A DNA stretch of 64,000 nt, from the NCBI GenBank assembly GCA_021203145.1, contig JAJQBS010000063.1, positions 1 to 64,000 of the forward strand. The letters are read 5' to 3'. A program made the position numbers and the translations under genes. Shown here piece after piece: positions 27,501-37,344 of the stretch. Source of the DNA: Lachnospiraceae bacterium (lineage in GTDB: Bacteria; Bacillota; Clostridia; Lachnospirales; Lachnospiraceae). Each line of letters begins with the position of its first letter. Positions within the stretch are counted from its first letter, which is position 1. Under the pieces are notes generated by a model. That model saw only the letters and a program-made list of their open reading frames with translations. It made no database searches and was not told the origin of the DNA.

Positions 27501-29933
27501 ATGGGAAAGCGGCAGAAGATCGGAAATAGAATGCGGAGGGATACGGAATTGGGGAAAGGATTAACGATTCCAAAATTGCTTGGGCATGGTTGTGTATTGC
27601 AGCGCGGAGAGAAAACGAGAGCCTGGGGATGGGCCGCGCCGGGCTCTGACGTGGAAATTCTGCTGCTGCGGCAGGAAGAGGAAGACCGGCCGGTTGCGGC
27701 CCGCTGTCTGGCAAAAACAGATAAAGACGGATCATTTACTGCTTATTTTGAAGATCTTGAGGCAGGAGGCCCTTATATCCTTCAGTTTTTGTGCGGCGGA
27801 GAGTGTGCGCAGAGCAGGGATATCTGGGTGGGAGATGTATTTGTCTGTGCGGGACAATCCAACATGGAGTTGCCGATGCGCCGGGTGCGGGAGAAATTCC
27901 CGGAAGAATTTGTGAGCGGCTGTGACCGGGTGCATGTGTATAAGGTGCAGGAGGAGTACAACTTTAACCGGGAAGCCTCCGACCACAAAAACGCATGCTG
28001 GACGACCTGTGTGCCCGGATGGATGCAAAGGGATTCCGGCACATTGAAAGCAGCAGGGCGGACGGAGGAGGATTGTTCATGCAGAAAAGACGCTTCCCGG
28101 CAGGCCGGATCCGCCATAGAAAAAAATGAGGCGCAGGCAGCGGCTTTTGCGGAAACGTCCGCATTTTCTTATTTTCTGGGAAAGGAGCTGTCCGAAAGGA
28201 AGGGCGTCCACATTGGCGTCCTGAACCTGAGCCTGGGCGGGACGCCGATCCAGGCATGGATGAGCGAGGAAGGCCTTAAAAACTGGCCGGATTATCTGGA
28301 AGAGAGAAAACCGCTGGAGGAAGAAGCGTATTGTCTGCGTCTGGCGGAGCAAAAGGCAGAGGAGGAGGCCGCGTGGCAGGCGGCGCTCCGGGAAAAAGAG
28401 CGTGCTGCCGCATCTTTGCGTTCAGGCGATGGAAACAACGCCGCGAATAAGAACATTTCAGAAAATAGTTCTTTCGAAAAAAGCGCCGTGAAAAAGAATG
28501 CGACGGAGAAGAATGCAGAAGAAGAAACTGCCAGGAAGAATGTGAAAGATCATGGGATGCAAACTCTGGATATCGGATGGAATCCGATCGTTCTCCCGGG
28601 AAATCTGTCGGATGCGGGTCTGGACGGCTTCTGCGGCAGCCTGTTTCTCCGGAAACGATTCTCACTGCCGGAAGAGTTGGCCGGGAGAGGAGCCCTGCTG
28701 CGGCTCGGCACACTGACGGACGCGGATCAGACCTATGTAAATGGAACCTTTGTGGGCGAGACGGGCTACTGTTATCCGCCGAGACGGTATCCGGTGCCGG
28801 AGGGTGTGCTGAAAGCCGGGGAAAATGAGGTCCTGATTCATCTGGTATGCCGGAATGGCGGCGGACGCATGACGGAGGGCAAGCCGGTGGAACTGGTCTG
28901 GGAAGATGTCTGCAGCGATTCTTATGTGCGGAAGCTGCTCGCCGCTACGGCCTCTTCTGCCGAAGATTTTGACAATCCTGACAAGCCGCCGGCTGCGGCA
29001 CCATGGGAGAAAGCTCCGGGAAATCCCGAGGATTCCGACAATCCTGACAAGCCGCCGGCTGCGGCGCCATGGGAGGAAGCCCCAGGATCCTGCGGAGGTT
29101 CTCCGGCTCCGGTTTCTCTTGCCGGAGAGTGGGAATTTCAGGTGAGAGCCAGGGTGGAACCGGCGCCGGAGCAGATCTTTCTGAACCGGGGGCCGACCGG
29201 GCTTTTTAACGGTATGGCAGCGCCCTGCCTGCCATATTCCGTCAAAGGCGTCGTCTGGTATCAGGGGGAATCCAATGACTGCAGACCGGAGGACTATGCG
29301 GGATTGCTGCCGGATATGATTGCCGACTGGAGAAAACGCTGGATGCAGGAGCGCCTTCCTTTTGTGGTGGTGCAGCTGCCGAACTGTGGGATTGATATTG
29401 CAAAAGAGACGGCTTCCGGAGAATTGCCCTGGCCGATGATTCGCGAAGCACAGCGCAAGGCCGGTGCGCTTCCGGATGTGGCGGTGACGGTGAACGTGGA
29501 TATCGGCGAGGACAACGACCTTCACCCCTTAAATAAGAAGGAAGCCGCGAGGCGGGCGGCGTTGGCGCTGCTGCGGGTCGCTTATCACGAGGAGTCGGTA
29601 AGCTCTGCTCCAAAGCTGATCGGCTGGGAAAAACAGCCAGGCGGACTGACGCTGATTTTTGACCGGAAAGTAAAAGCCGGAGATTGCCGAAACCATCAGG
29701 AGAAGAAGAACCTTCCGGACGGGCTGTTTGAGCTTTTTCTGGAGGGTGAGGGGTGGCTTTCTGCAAAAGCTGATCTGTGTGGGAACGAAATCCGGCTGAC
29801 GTTGCCGCGCGCGGGGATTTTAAGCGATGTCCGCTATGCGTGGAGCAATACACCGGGCGCGATTCTTCTTTACGGAGAGGAAGGCCTGTGCGTGTCCCCA
29901 TTCTGTGAGCCTCTGGGACAGAGAGGAGTATAA
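27501..29933 (+). CDS. Sialate O-acetylesterase-like SGNH carbohydrate esterase
   Basis: VFVCAGQSNMELPM, GVLNLSLGGTPIQAWMS, VVWYQGESND, DIGEDNDLHPLNKKEAARR. Confidence 0.9.
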   Translation: MGKRQKIGNRMRRDTELGKGLTIPKLLGHGCVLQRGEKTRAWGWAAPGSDVEILLLRQEEEDRPVAARCLAKTDKDGSFTAYFEDLEAGGPYILQFLCGGECAQSRDIWVGDVFVCAGQSNMELPMRRVREKFPEEFVSGCDRVHVYKVQEEYNFNREASDHKNACWTTCVPGWMQRDSGTLKAAGRTEEDCSCRKDASRQAGSAIEKNEAQAAAFAETSAFSYFLGKELSERKGVHIGVLNLSLGGTPIQAWMSEEGLKNWPDYLEERKPLEEEAYCLRLAEQKAEEEAAWQAALREKERAAASLRSGDGNNAANKNISENSSFEKSAVKKNATEKNAEEETARKNVKDHGMQTLDIGWNPIVLPGNLSDAGLDGFCGSLFLRKRFSLPEELAGRGALLRLGTLTDADQTYVNGTFVGETGYCYPPRRYPVPEGVLKAGENEVLIHLVCRNGGGRMTEGKPVELVWEDVCSDSYVRKLLAATASSAEDFDNPDKPPAAAPWEKAPGNPEDSDNPDKPPAAAPWEEAPGSCGGSPAPVSLAGEWEFQVRARVEPAPEQIFLNRGPTGLFNGMAAPCLPYSVKGVVWYQGESNDCRPEDYAGLLPDMIADWRKRWMQERLPFVVVQLPNCGIDIAKETASGELPWPMIREAQRKAGALPDVAVTVNVDIGEDNDLHPLNKKEAARRAALALLRVAYHEESVSSAPKLIGWEKQPGGLTLIFDRKVKAGDCRNHQEKKNLPDGLFELFLEGEGWLSAKADLCGNEIRLTLPRAGILSDVRYAWSNTPGAILLYGEEGLCVSPFCEPLGQRGV
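28971..29102 (+). repeat. In-frame 66-bp tandem duplication
   Basis: gacaatcctgacaagccgccggctgcggcRccatgggag... at 28971 and 29037. Confidence 0.92.
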
Positions 29934-29939
29934 ATACCG

Positions 29940-32900
29940 ATGGCAAAATTGAGACTGAATGATTATATCAACGTAATTCTGGACGCAAATGCCGCGCAGG
30001 GAATCCGCAGAATCGGCGCGAAGGTCGCGGCGGACGTAGAGGCGGCGACGGGAACAAAAAGCCAGATTATTTTACCGGTTCCGGATGCGGCCTGGAGGCT
30101 TCCGCAGGCCGTCATCGTCGCGGAGCTTGGTCGTGACGCGCTGGCGGACACGCTGGCGGCGAGACTTCCGGAGCTGGAGACGCTGCGGGGTAAATGGGAG
30201 TGCTATGGTTTTTATCTGGCGAAGCAGCCGCTTCCGGGGGTGGAGGAAGGCCTGGTGATTGTGGGCAGTGACCGGATCGGCACGATCTATGGCATGTTTC
30301 ACTTATCGGAGCTGTTGGGGGTGACTGCCTGGGGATTCTGGGGCGACGTCGCTCCCCCGCCTGCGAGAAGCGTGATTTTAACGGACGAGGATCTGACGTG
30401 TGAAGCTGCCTGTGGCAATGAAAATTATCCGGAGGGCGTTTCCGCAGACGGAGAAGCCTGGCAGCCGCAGAATATTTCAAGTGTTTCAGCGAGGAAAGAA
30501 GCCTGGCAGCCGCAGGGTGTCTCAGCGAGAAAAGAAGGCGGGCGGTCACAGGCTGCTCCTGCGGAAATCATCCGGATTACAAACGGAATTTCCAGGGAGC
30601 CGTCCGTGAAATACCGGGGATTTTTCATCAACGACGAATGGCCCTGCTTCGGAAACTGGACGTTTTCTCATTACGGCGGATTTACAGCCGAGATGTATGA
30701 TAAAATATTTGAATACCTGCTGCGTATGAAGGGCAATTATCTGTGGCCCGCGATGTGGACGTCCTCCTTTTTGCTGGACGGTCCGGGGCTGGCGTCGATG
30801 GAGCTGGCGACGGAATATGGTATCTATATCGGGATGTCGCACCATGAGCCGTGCATGCGCTCCGGCGCGGAGTTTTCAATTTTTAAGGGCGAAGACTCGC
30901 CTTACGGAAATGACTGGAGCTACGTGACGAATAAGGAGGGCCTTTTGAAATTCTGGGAGGATGGCCTTGCCCGTGTCAGAGGGCAGAATGTATTCCCGAC
31001 GGTCGGTATGCGCGGCGAAAATGACACCAAAATGCTTGGCGACCATTCCACGATCGGGGAAAATGTCCGTCTTCTGAAGGAAATTATCACGGAGCAGAGA
31101 AAGCTGATCGCGAAGCATATCAACCCGGACCTGAAAAAAGTTCCGCAGCTTCTGGCGATTTATAAAGAAGTGGAGGACTACTTTTTCGGGAACGAGGAGG
31201 CTTCCGGTCTGCGGGGCTTTGAAGAGCTAAATGATGTGACACTGATGTTCTGTGAGGATAATTTCAACAATATGCGCGCACTGCCCCAGGAAGCGGCCAT
31301 GAATGAAAAGCTGTGCAGGGATGGCGCTTCGGTCGCGGATATGCCGGAGAATCATAAGATGCTGGCGGCGCACCCGGGCGGTTACGGTATGTACTATCAC
31401 GTGGACTACCATGGCTCGCCGATTTCCTATGAGTGGGTGAATTCCACCCCGATTACGAAGATCTGGGAGCAGATGACTGAGGCCTGGGAGTACGGCATTC
31501 GCGAGGTGTGGATTCTCAATGTCGGCGACGTCAAGTTCAATGAGTATCCTCTGGGATATTTTCTTGCGCTTGCCTATGATTTTGATACCTATGGGACGGC
31601 AGGATTGGAAAACACGCTCGCTTATTCGAAAGAGTGGGTGCGCTCTCTTTTTGGAAAACAGGTTGACGAGGAGCAGCTTTGTGCTATAACATGGGTGTTG
31701 AAGGAATCCGTCAGCCTTCACAGCCTGCGCAGAGCTGAGGCACAGAACGATACGGCCTATCATCCGGCGCACTATGGAGAGACCCAAAAGCTGCTTGAAC
31801 GCGCGGAAGCGCTGGAGAAGAAGAATGAAGAGCTGCGCGCTGCGCTGCAGGGCTCGCCCTGCGCGGACGGCTACTACAGCGTCATTTATTTTCCGGCGGC
31901 GGGGATCGCGAATCTGCTGAAAATGCATCTCGCTGCCGGTCTGAACCATCTGTACAGCTCCCAGGGAAAGGCCGTCGCGAATCGATATGGGGAGATACTG
32001 GAAGCATGCATCGCCAGGGATCGAGCGCTTGCGGAGGAGCTCGCGGCGTTTCGCGGTGGAAAGTGGAGCGGCATGGAGCGGGAGGAGCACATAGGCTTTG
32101 TAAACTGGAATGATGAGGATTTCCGCTATCCGGTCAGGCATCTGGTGACGCTCCCGGGTCATCCAAGGCTTGTAGTCTCCCGCGCGGACCGCACAGATAC
32201 CTTCACGAACCAGTATTTTCCGGTTCCCCTTCAGATTCGGGACTTCGAAAACGCGGGGGCGGATCTGGTGACGCTGCAGGTGGCGAACGGCGGCCAGGGG
32301 GCCGTCAGCTGGCAGGTGGAAGGGACAAGCGAGTATTTCGAGATTACGCCGTCCCGGGGGGAGACAGAGCTTCAGACAGAGGTAACGATCCGTGTCTTGC
32401 GGGATCGGCTTCCCGAAGAGGGGACGGTGGAATTCAGCTTCCGGATCAGAGCCGGAAGAGAAAGTGTCCCATTGGTTCTTACGGCAAAAAGGAAAGATAC
32501 TGGCGGGATACCGGACGGAGCATTTCTGATTCAGGACGGCATCTGCGTCTGGGACGCGGCAGACTATGCGGAAGCATTCCCCCATGTGGAGCCTGCATTC
32601 CGGAAGCTGGAGGAATATGGCAAGTACGGATCCGGGATGAAGGTCTTTCCGACAACAGCCATCTTTGATGAGACGGACTGGAGGGCGGATCAGGCGCCCC
32701 GGCTGATCTACGAAGTGTGGGCCGAGGAGGCCGGCGCATATCGCCTGTCGCTGCACACCTCTCCGGCTAATCCGCTGGTCAGCGGTGGGAGGCTCGCGTA
32801 TGGCCTGTCGGTGAACCGGGATGAAATCGCCCCGGAAAATCCGGCGAAAGCACCAGGCATGGAAGAACGGACAGATTCAGAAAATCGGACAGCTCCGGTG

Positions 32901-33299
32901 GGCCGGACAGATTCAGAAAATCAGACAGCTCCGGCAAGCCGGACAGATTCAGAAAACCAGACAGCTCCGGTAGGCCGGATGGGACCGGTCAAATCGTCGA
33001 ATACCCTGAATAGGACCGGGGAATGCGGCGGGATCACAGAAGACATTGAGACCGTGAGAATTACGCCGGACGGCTACCGCGGCGGCGATCCGGGATGTGC
33101 CGACTGGTGCCGGGCAGTGCTTGACCAGGAGCATGTGGCGAGTACCTGGGTGGATCTGAGGAAAGGGCTCAACCGGATCACGGTTTATGCCGGGGACGCC
33201 GGCATTGTGCTGGAGCGTCTGACTCTGGAACAGGAGGGGAGGGAGATTCTCCCATCCTATCTGGGAGCGCCCAAAAGCTGCCGGGCCGGCTCTCTCTGA
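29940..33299 (+). CDS. Glycosyl hydrolase family 115, xylan alpha-glucuronidase-like
   Basis: VKYRGFFINDEWPCFGNW, WPAMWTSSF, MSHHEPCMR, GMRGENDTKM, WILNVGDVKFNEYPLGYF. Confidence 0.93.
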   Translation: MAKLRLNDYINVILDANAAQGIRRIGAKVAADVEAATGTKSQIILPVPDAAWRLPQAVIVAELGRDALADTLAARLPELETLRGKWECYGFYLAKQPLPGVEEGLVIVGSDRIGTIYGMFHLSELLGVTAWGFWGDVAPPPARSVILTDEDLTCEAACGNENYPEGVSADGEAWQPQNISSVSARKEAWQPQGVSARKEGGRSQAAPAEIIRITNGISREPSVKYRGFFINDEWPCFGNWTFSHYGGFTAEMYDKIFEYLLRMKGNYLWPAMWTSSFLLDGPGLASMELATEYGIYIGMSHHEPCMRSGAEFSIFKGEDSPYGNDWSYVTNKEGLLKFWEDGLARVRGQNVFPTVGMRGENDTKMLGDHSTIGENVRLLKEIITEQRKLIAKHINPDLKKVPQLLAIYKEVEDYFFGNEEASGLRGFEELNDVTLMFCEDNFNNMRALPQEAAMNEKLCRDGASVADMPENHKMLAAHPGGYGMYYHVDYHGSPISYEWVNSTPITKIWEQMTEAWEYGIREVWILNVGDVKFNEYPLGYFLALAYDFDTYGTAGLENTLAYSKEWVRSLFGKQVDEEQLCAITWVLKESVSLHSLRRAEAQNDTAYHPAHYGETQKLLERAEALEKKNEELRAALQGSPCADGYYSVIYFPAAGIANLLKMHLAAGLNHLYSSQGKAVANRYGEILEACIARDRALAEELAAFRGGKWSGMEREEHIGFVNWNDEDFRYPVRHLVTLPGHPRLVVSRADRTDTFTNQYFPVPLQIRDFENAGADLVTLQVANGGQGAVSWQVEGTSEYFEITPSRGETELQTEVTIRVLRDRLPEEGTVEFSFRIRAGRESVPLVLTAKRKDTGGIPDGAFLIQDGICVWDAADYAEAFPHVEPAFRKLEEYGKYGSGMKVFPTTAIFDETDWRADQAPRLIYEVWAEEAGAYRLSLHTSPANPLVSGGRLAYGLSVNRDEIAPENPAKAPGMEERTDSENRTAPVGRTDSENQTAPASRTDSENQTAPVGRMGPVKSSNTLNRTGECGGITEDIETVRITPDGYRGGDPGCADWCRAVLDQEHVASTWVDLRKGLNRITVYAGDAGIVLERLTLEQEGREILPSYLGAPKSCRAGSL
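30453..30533 (+). repeat. In-frame tandem repeat, 45-bp and 36-bp units
   Basis: gaagcctggcagccgcag...tcagcgagRaaa twice; protein EAWQPQ..SARK. Confidence 0.88.
32868..32975 (+). repeat. In-frame 36-bp tandem repeat, 3 units
   Basis: cggacagattcagaaaatcggacagctccggtgggc; protein RTDSENRTAPVG x3. Confidence 0.95.
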
Positions 33300-33364
33300 A
33301 AAAAATAAAAAAGCGCCAGTGGCGTCCGGCAATTTTTTTACAGTATAATAAGGAGGAATTTACA

Positions 33365-34411
33365 ATGGAAGGAACTATGAAAACTGCGGTTATGACAGAC
33401 CTGCGCAAGGTCGAGATTCAGAGACGGCCGATCCCGGTACCGATGGAGGACGAGGTCCTGGTAAAGATCGAGTACGTGGGAATCTGCGGGTCAGATCTCC
33501 ATTATTATGAGGCCGGAAGAATCGGCGACTTTATCGTCGAGACTCCGTTTGTTCTCGGGCATGAGGCAGGAGGCACGGTTGTGGAGGTCGGAGAGAATGT
33601 GAAAAATCTGAAGATCGGCGACCGGGTGGCCCTGGAGCCGGGAAAGACCTGCGGACACTGTGAATTCTGCAAGCAGGGCAAATACAACCTCTGCAAGGAT
33701 GTCATCTTCTTTGCGACGCCGCCGGTGGACGGCGTGTTTCAGGAGTATGTGGCACATGAGGCCGGTCTGTGCTTTAAGCTCCCGGATAACGTGAGCACGA
33801 TGGAGGGCGCCCTGATCGAGCCGCTCGCCGTAGGCATGCACGCAGCGTGCCAGGGCGACGCGCATTTGGGGCAGACCTGCGTGGTGACCGGGGCGGGCTG
33901 CATCGGTCTGGTATCCATGCTTTCCCTGAAAGCGAGAGGCGTCTCGAAGGTCATTGTGGTGGACGTGATGGACAAGCGCCTGGAAAAAGCGAAAGAGCTG
34001 GGCGCGGACGAGGTGATCAACGGCGCGAAGGAGGACACGGTCGCGAGAACCATGGAGATTACCGGCGGCGCGGGCTTTGACCTCGGCATCGAGACAGCCG
34101 GATCCCAGATCACGGCGCAGCAGCAGATCCGCGCCGCGAAAAAGGGCGCGACCATTGTGTTTGTGGGCTATAGTCCTTCCGGCGACATGACGCTCCCGAT
34201 CGGTACGGCTCTGGACAAGGAGCTGACATTTAAGACCGTATTCCGCTATCGGAACATCTATCCGATGGCTATTGACGCGGTATCAACGGGCAAAATCCAT
34301 ATCAAGGACATCGTGACCAATTATTTTGAACTGGATGACATCCAGAACGCGCTGGATTCCTGCGTAGACAATAAGGCAGAGATCGTGAAAGGCGTGATAA
34401 AAGTAAGCTGA
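33365..34411 (+). CDS. Zinc-dependent sugar alcohol dehydrogenase, xylitol/L-iditol 2-dehydrogenase-like
   Basis: VGICGSDLHYYEAGRIG, GHEAGGTVVEVGENV, CGHCEFCKQGKYNLC, NAD motif VTGAGCIGL. Confidence 0.93.
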   Translation: MEGTMKTAVMTDLRKVEIQRRPIPVPMEDEVLVKIEYVGICGSDLHYYEAGRIGDFIVETPFVLGHEAGGTVVEVGENVKNLKIGDRVALEPGKTCGHCEFCKQGKYNLCKDVIFFATPPVDGVFQEYVAHEAGLCFKLPDNVSTMEGALIEPLAVGMHAACQGDAHLGQTCVVTGAGCIGLVSMLSLKARGVSKVIVVDVMDKRLEKAKELGADEVINGAKEDTVARTMEITGGAGFDLGIETAGSQITAQQQIRAAKKGATIVFVGYSPSGDMTLPIGTALDKELTFKTVFRYRNIYPMAIDAVSTGKIHIKDIVTNYFELDDIQNALDSCVDNKAEIVKGVIKVS

Positions 34412-34524
34412 GGGCCTGCCGCGAATAACCGCCGGCGAGCAGAACGGTGAACAAATAGAACTGCAAACAATTTTTCCACACCCGGGAGGATGCCGATTTA
34501 CTGGTTTTTCCCGGGTTTTCCACA

Positions 34525-34688
34525 TTATCCACAGAGTTATGCACAGCTTTCGCGGGGGAAAACCCATCGCTTTTGGTGGATAAGCTGATTTACATAATAT
34601 TTCGACAAAATTCGCCCGGAATCGACAGGAGGAGGCTTAAGGGAGCATTATTGTCAACCAGTTATCCACATTATCCACACAATCCACA
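34525..34688. promoter_or_regulatory. DnaA-box cluster upstream of dnaD-like/dnaC-like genes
   Basis: TTATCCACA at 34525, 34662 and 34671; TTATGCACA at 34537; near-match GGTGGATAA at 34575 and CAATCCACA at 34680. Confidence 0.65.
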
Positions 34689-34795
34689 GGAAAAATAAGC
34701 CAGACGGCCGTCCGGTGTGTGGAAAAAGAAATAGTTCTCTTTTGAGAAAAAGTATGGTATGATATCTGTAGCTTACATGGAAGGAAGGCGCGGCA

Positions 34796-36109
34796 ATGAA
34801 GATATACACAGACTCACCCGAGGGTTCTACGGTTGTGCAGAATTCTTTTATTGACCAGTACATGCCCCACGCGAATGGGGAATTTGTCAAGGTATATCTG
34901 TATCTGCTCCGCTGCGCGGACAGCGGCCGGGAGCTTTCGCTTTCCTCCATCGCCGATGTATTTGAACATACGGAGAAGGATGTCCGGCGCGCGCTGACCT
35001 ACTGGGAGAGGCAGCGGCTTTTGCGTGTTGTCACTGATCCAGACGGCGAGCTGGAGTCGGTGACATTTACAGAGCCGGGCTATTACTCGACGCCTGCGGC
35101 TCCCGGGGAGGATCCGGAGGCTGCCGCCGGTCTCTACAGTGACGGCATTGCCTCTTATCAGGAGGAGCCGCCCGCAAGGACAAAGCTCCGGGGGCGGGAG
35201 ACCTCTTCCGCAGGGAAAGCCGACGAGTCTGATGCGCGCGAGAACGGTATGCGTGGGATCGGTGGTATACGCGGGAAAAAGGAGTCCGGGGCTGATGGCC
35301 CCCGGGGTGATGTGTCCGGGGCCGATGTTCCCGGAAAGGATATGTACGGAAATACTGCGCATGATCATGGTGCGAGTGGAAATGAGACGCACACGAGAGA
35401 AGGATGGGAGCAGGACGAATCGGGAGAGGCGGAGCAGGAGATTCCCCTGCCGAGCGCACTCCCGCCAGAGGCGCAGCAGGATCTGAAGGAGCTGTTTTTT
35501 GTGGCGGAACAGTATTTTGGACGGCCGCTTTCTGCCACGGAGCAGAATGATTTTGTCTACTATTATCACACGCTGGGCTTTTCCACCGACCTGATCGTGT
35601 ATCTGCTCGAATACTGTATCACGAAGGATACGACGAGCCGGCATTATATGCGTAAGGTCGCGGAGGGCTGGGTAAAGTCCGGGATTAAGACCGTGCAGGA
35701 TGCAAAAAAGGAATCCGGCTGCTATAATAAGAATTATTATACGATCATGAAAGCATTTGGGCTCAAGAACCGCGCCCCCGCCCCCTCGGAACAGGAGTTC
35801 ATGGCGCGTTGGATTCATGAGTACGGGTTTTCAATGGAAATAATTCTGGAGGCCTGCCGTCGCACGATCGACCAGACTCATGAGCCGAATTTTCAGTATG
35901 CGGACAAAATACTGACGCAGTGGCAGGAGTCCGGCGTCCACTCGATGAAGGACGTCGAGGAGGCGGACCGCAGGTGGGAGCAGGCGCAGGCTGCAAAGAA
36001 GAGCTCCCAGGGTCGCGCCCGCGCCGGGCAGGCCAACCGGTTTAATAATTTTACACAGAGAAGCTATAATTACGATAAGCTGGAGAAACGGCTTTTCGGA
36101 CAGTCATAA
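34796..36109 (+). CDS. DnaD-domain replication protein
   Basis: N-terminal winged-helix and two C-terminal DnaD-like segments (LSATEQNDFVYYYHTLGFSTDLIVYLLEYC; EYGFSMEIILEACRRTIDQTHEPNFQYADKILTQW). Confidence 0.88.
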   Translation: MKIYTDSPEGSTVVQNSFIDQYMPHANGEFVKVYLYLLRCADSGRELSLSSIADVFEHTEKDVRRALTYWERQRLLRVVTDPDGELESVTFTEPGYYSTPAAPGEDPEAAAGLYSDGIASYQEEPPARTKLRGRETSSAGKADESDARENGMRGIGGIRGKKESGADGPRGDVSGADVPGKDMYGNTAHDHGASGNETHTREGWEQDESGEAEQEIPLPSALPPEAQQDLKELFFVAEQYFGRPLSATEQNDFVYYYHTLGFSTDLIVYLLEYCITKDTTSRHYMRKVAEGWVKSGIKTVQDAKKESGCYNKNYYTIMKAFGLKNRAPAPSEQEFMARWIHEYGFSMEIILEACRRTIDQTHEPNFQYADKILTQWQESGVHSMKDVEEADRRWEQAQAAKKSSQGRARAGQANRFNNFTQRSYNYDKLEKRLFGQS

Positions 36110-36130
36110 GGAAGGAATAGCAGAGCAGAT

Positions 36131-37159
36131 ATGGCACTGACAAACGCGCAGTATGATGAGATTATGCGAGAGTACCAGCGTCGCCAGAATCAGGCGCGGG
36201 AGGGTCTTGCCGGGCGGGAACGGGAGGTTTACGGGAGCATCCCGGAGCTGGCCCGGCTCGATGCATGTATCGCTGCGGAGAGTACCGCGCATGCGCGTGC
36301 CCTTCTTCTGGAGGATGGGGCAGGAGGCGCGGAAACGGCGGAGGACGCCGGGATTTACAGTCTGCGGGCGCGGATAGATGCGCTCAGCGCCCGGAAGGCG
36401 CAGCTGATCAGGGAAGCCGGGTATCCCGGGGATTACCTGAAGCCAGAATACTGCTGCCCGGACTGCCAGGATACCGGCTACATCGGCCAGGAAAAGTGCC
36501 ATTGCTTCCGCCAGGCGATCATTGACCTGCTCTATGCGCAGTCCAATCTGCGCGAAAGCATGAAGGGAGAGGTTTTCTCCACGTTTTCGCTGGAATATTA
36601 TCCGGATACGATGACGGATTCCGTCACCGGGCTTACCGCAGCCGATATGGCCAGACGGGCGTTCAATGAGTGCCGGCGATTTGTGCGGGATTTTGATAAG
36701 GAGGCGGATAATTTGTTCTTGTCAGGAGATACTGGCCTCGGCAAGACCTTCTTATCGCATTGTGTCGCGAACGCGCTCCTTGAGAGCACTCACTCTGTTG
36801 TTTATTTTTCGGCATTCCGGCTGTTTGAGCTTTTGGCGGATGCCTCCTTTGGGCGTGTTGAAGAGAGCGAAGCGGGAGAGATGGACCGGTATATCTATGA
36901 CTGTGACCTGCTGATCATTGATGACCTTGGAACAGAGCTTACGAATTCTTTTGTCGCCTCGGAGCTGTTTCTGGTACTCAATGAGCGGATCCTGCGCCGG
37001 AAGAGTACGCTGATTTCGACGAACCTTTCCCTGGCGGCGATCGCGGATCTCTATTCGGAGCGCGTACTCTCCAGGATTACGAGCAATTACCGGATGCTGC
37101 GCCTGATCGGGGACGACATCCGCATACAGAAGCGCATTTCGGCGCGGGGAGCCGGATGA
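36131..37159 (+). CDS. DnaC/DnaI-like helicase loader ATPase
   Basis: CPDCQDTGYI..CHCF zinc motif, LFLSGDTGLGKTFLSHCVAN, LLIIDDLGTE, STNLSL. Confidence 0.92.
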   Translation: MALTNAQYDEIMREYQRRQNQAREGLAGREREVYGSIPELARLDACIAAESTAHARALLLEDGAGGAETAEDAGIYSLRARIDALSARKAQLIREAGYPGDYLKPEYCCPDCQDTGYIGQEKCHCFRQAIIDLLYAQSNLRESMKGEVFSTFSLEYYPDTMTDSVTGLTAADMARRAFNECRRFVRDFDKEADNLFLSGDTGLGKTFLSHCVANALLESTHSVVYFSAFRLFELLADASFGRVEESEAGEMDRYIYDCDLLIIDDLGTELTNSFVASELFLVLNERILRRKSTLISTNLSLAAIADLYSERVLSRITSNYRMLRLIGDDIRIQKRISARGAG

Positions 37160-37188
37160 CCCTGGCGCGTTCTGCTGGTACGCAGTAC

Positions 37189-37319
37189 GTTACTGTTTAC
37201 ATCTGTAGAGGCAGAAATAACGTAAATCTGGTCAGGGCTTATCCCACACGAAGTGTGGGATGCCCGCGCCCCACAATCGAAGATTGGGGGCATAACCCGG
37301 CGAGGGTGTGACCTGTAAT
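37189..37319. repeat. Dispersed hairpin element, copy B
   Basis: CTGTAGAGGCAGAAATAACGTAAATCTGGTCAGGG...GTGTGACCTGTAA shared with 45916-45977; internal hairpin ATCCCACAC-GAA-GTGTGGGAT. Confidence 0.75.
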
Positions 37320-37344
37320 GAGAAATATTCGGGAGGGAGAATCA

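Noticed and set aside
31227-32756. 509-aa minus-strand ORF opposite GH115
   Set aside because: Antisense shadow of a well-supported GH115 gene.
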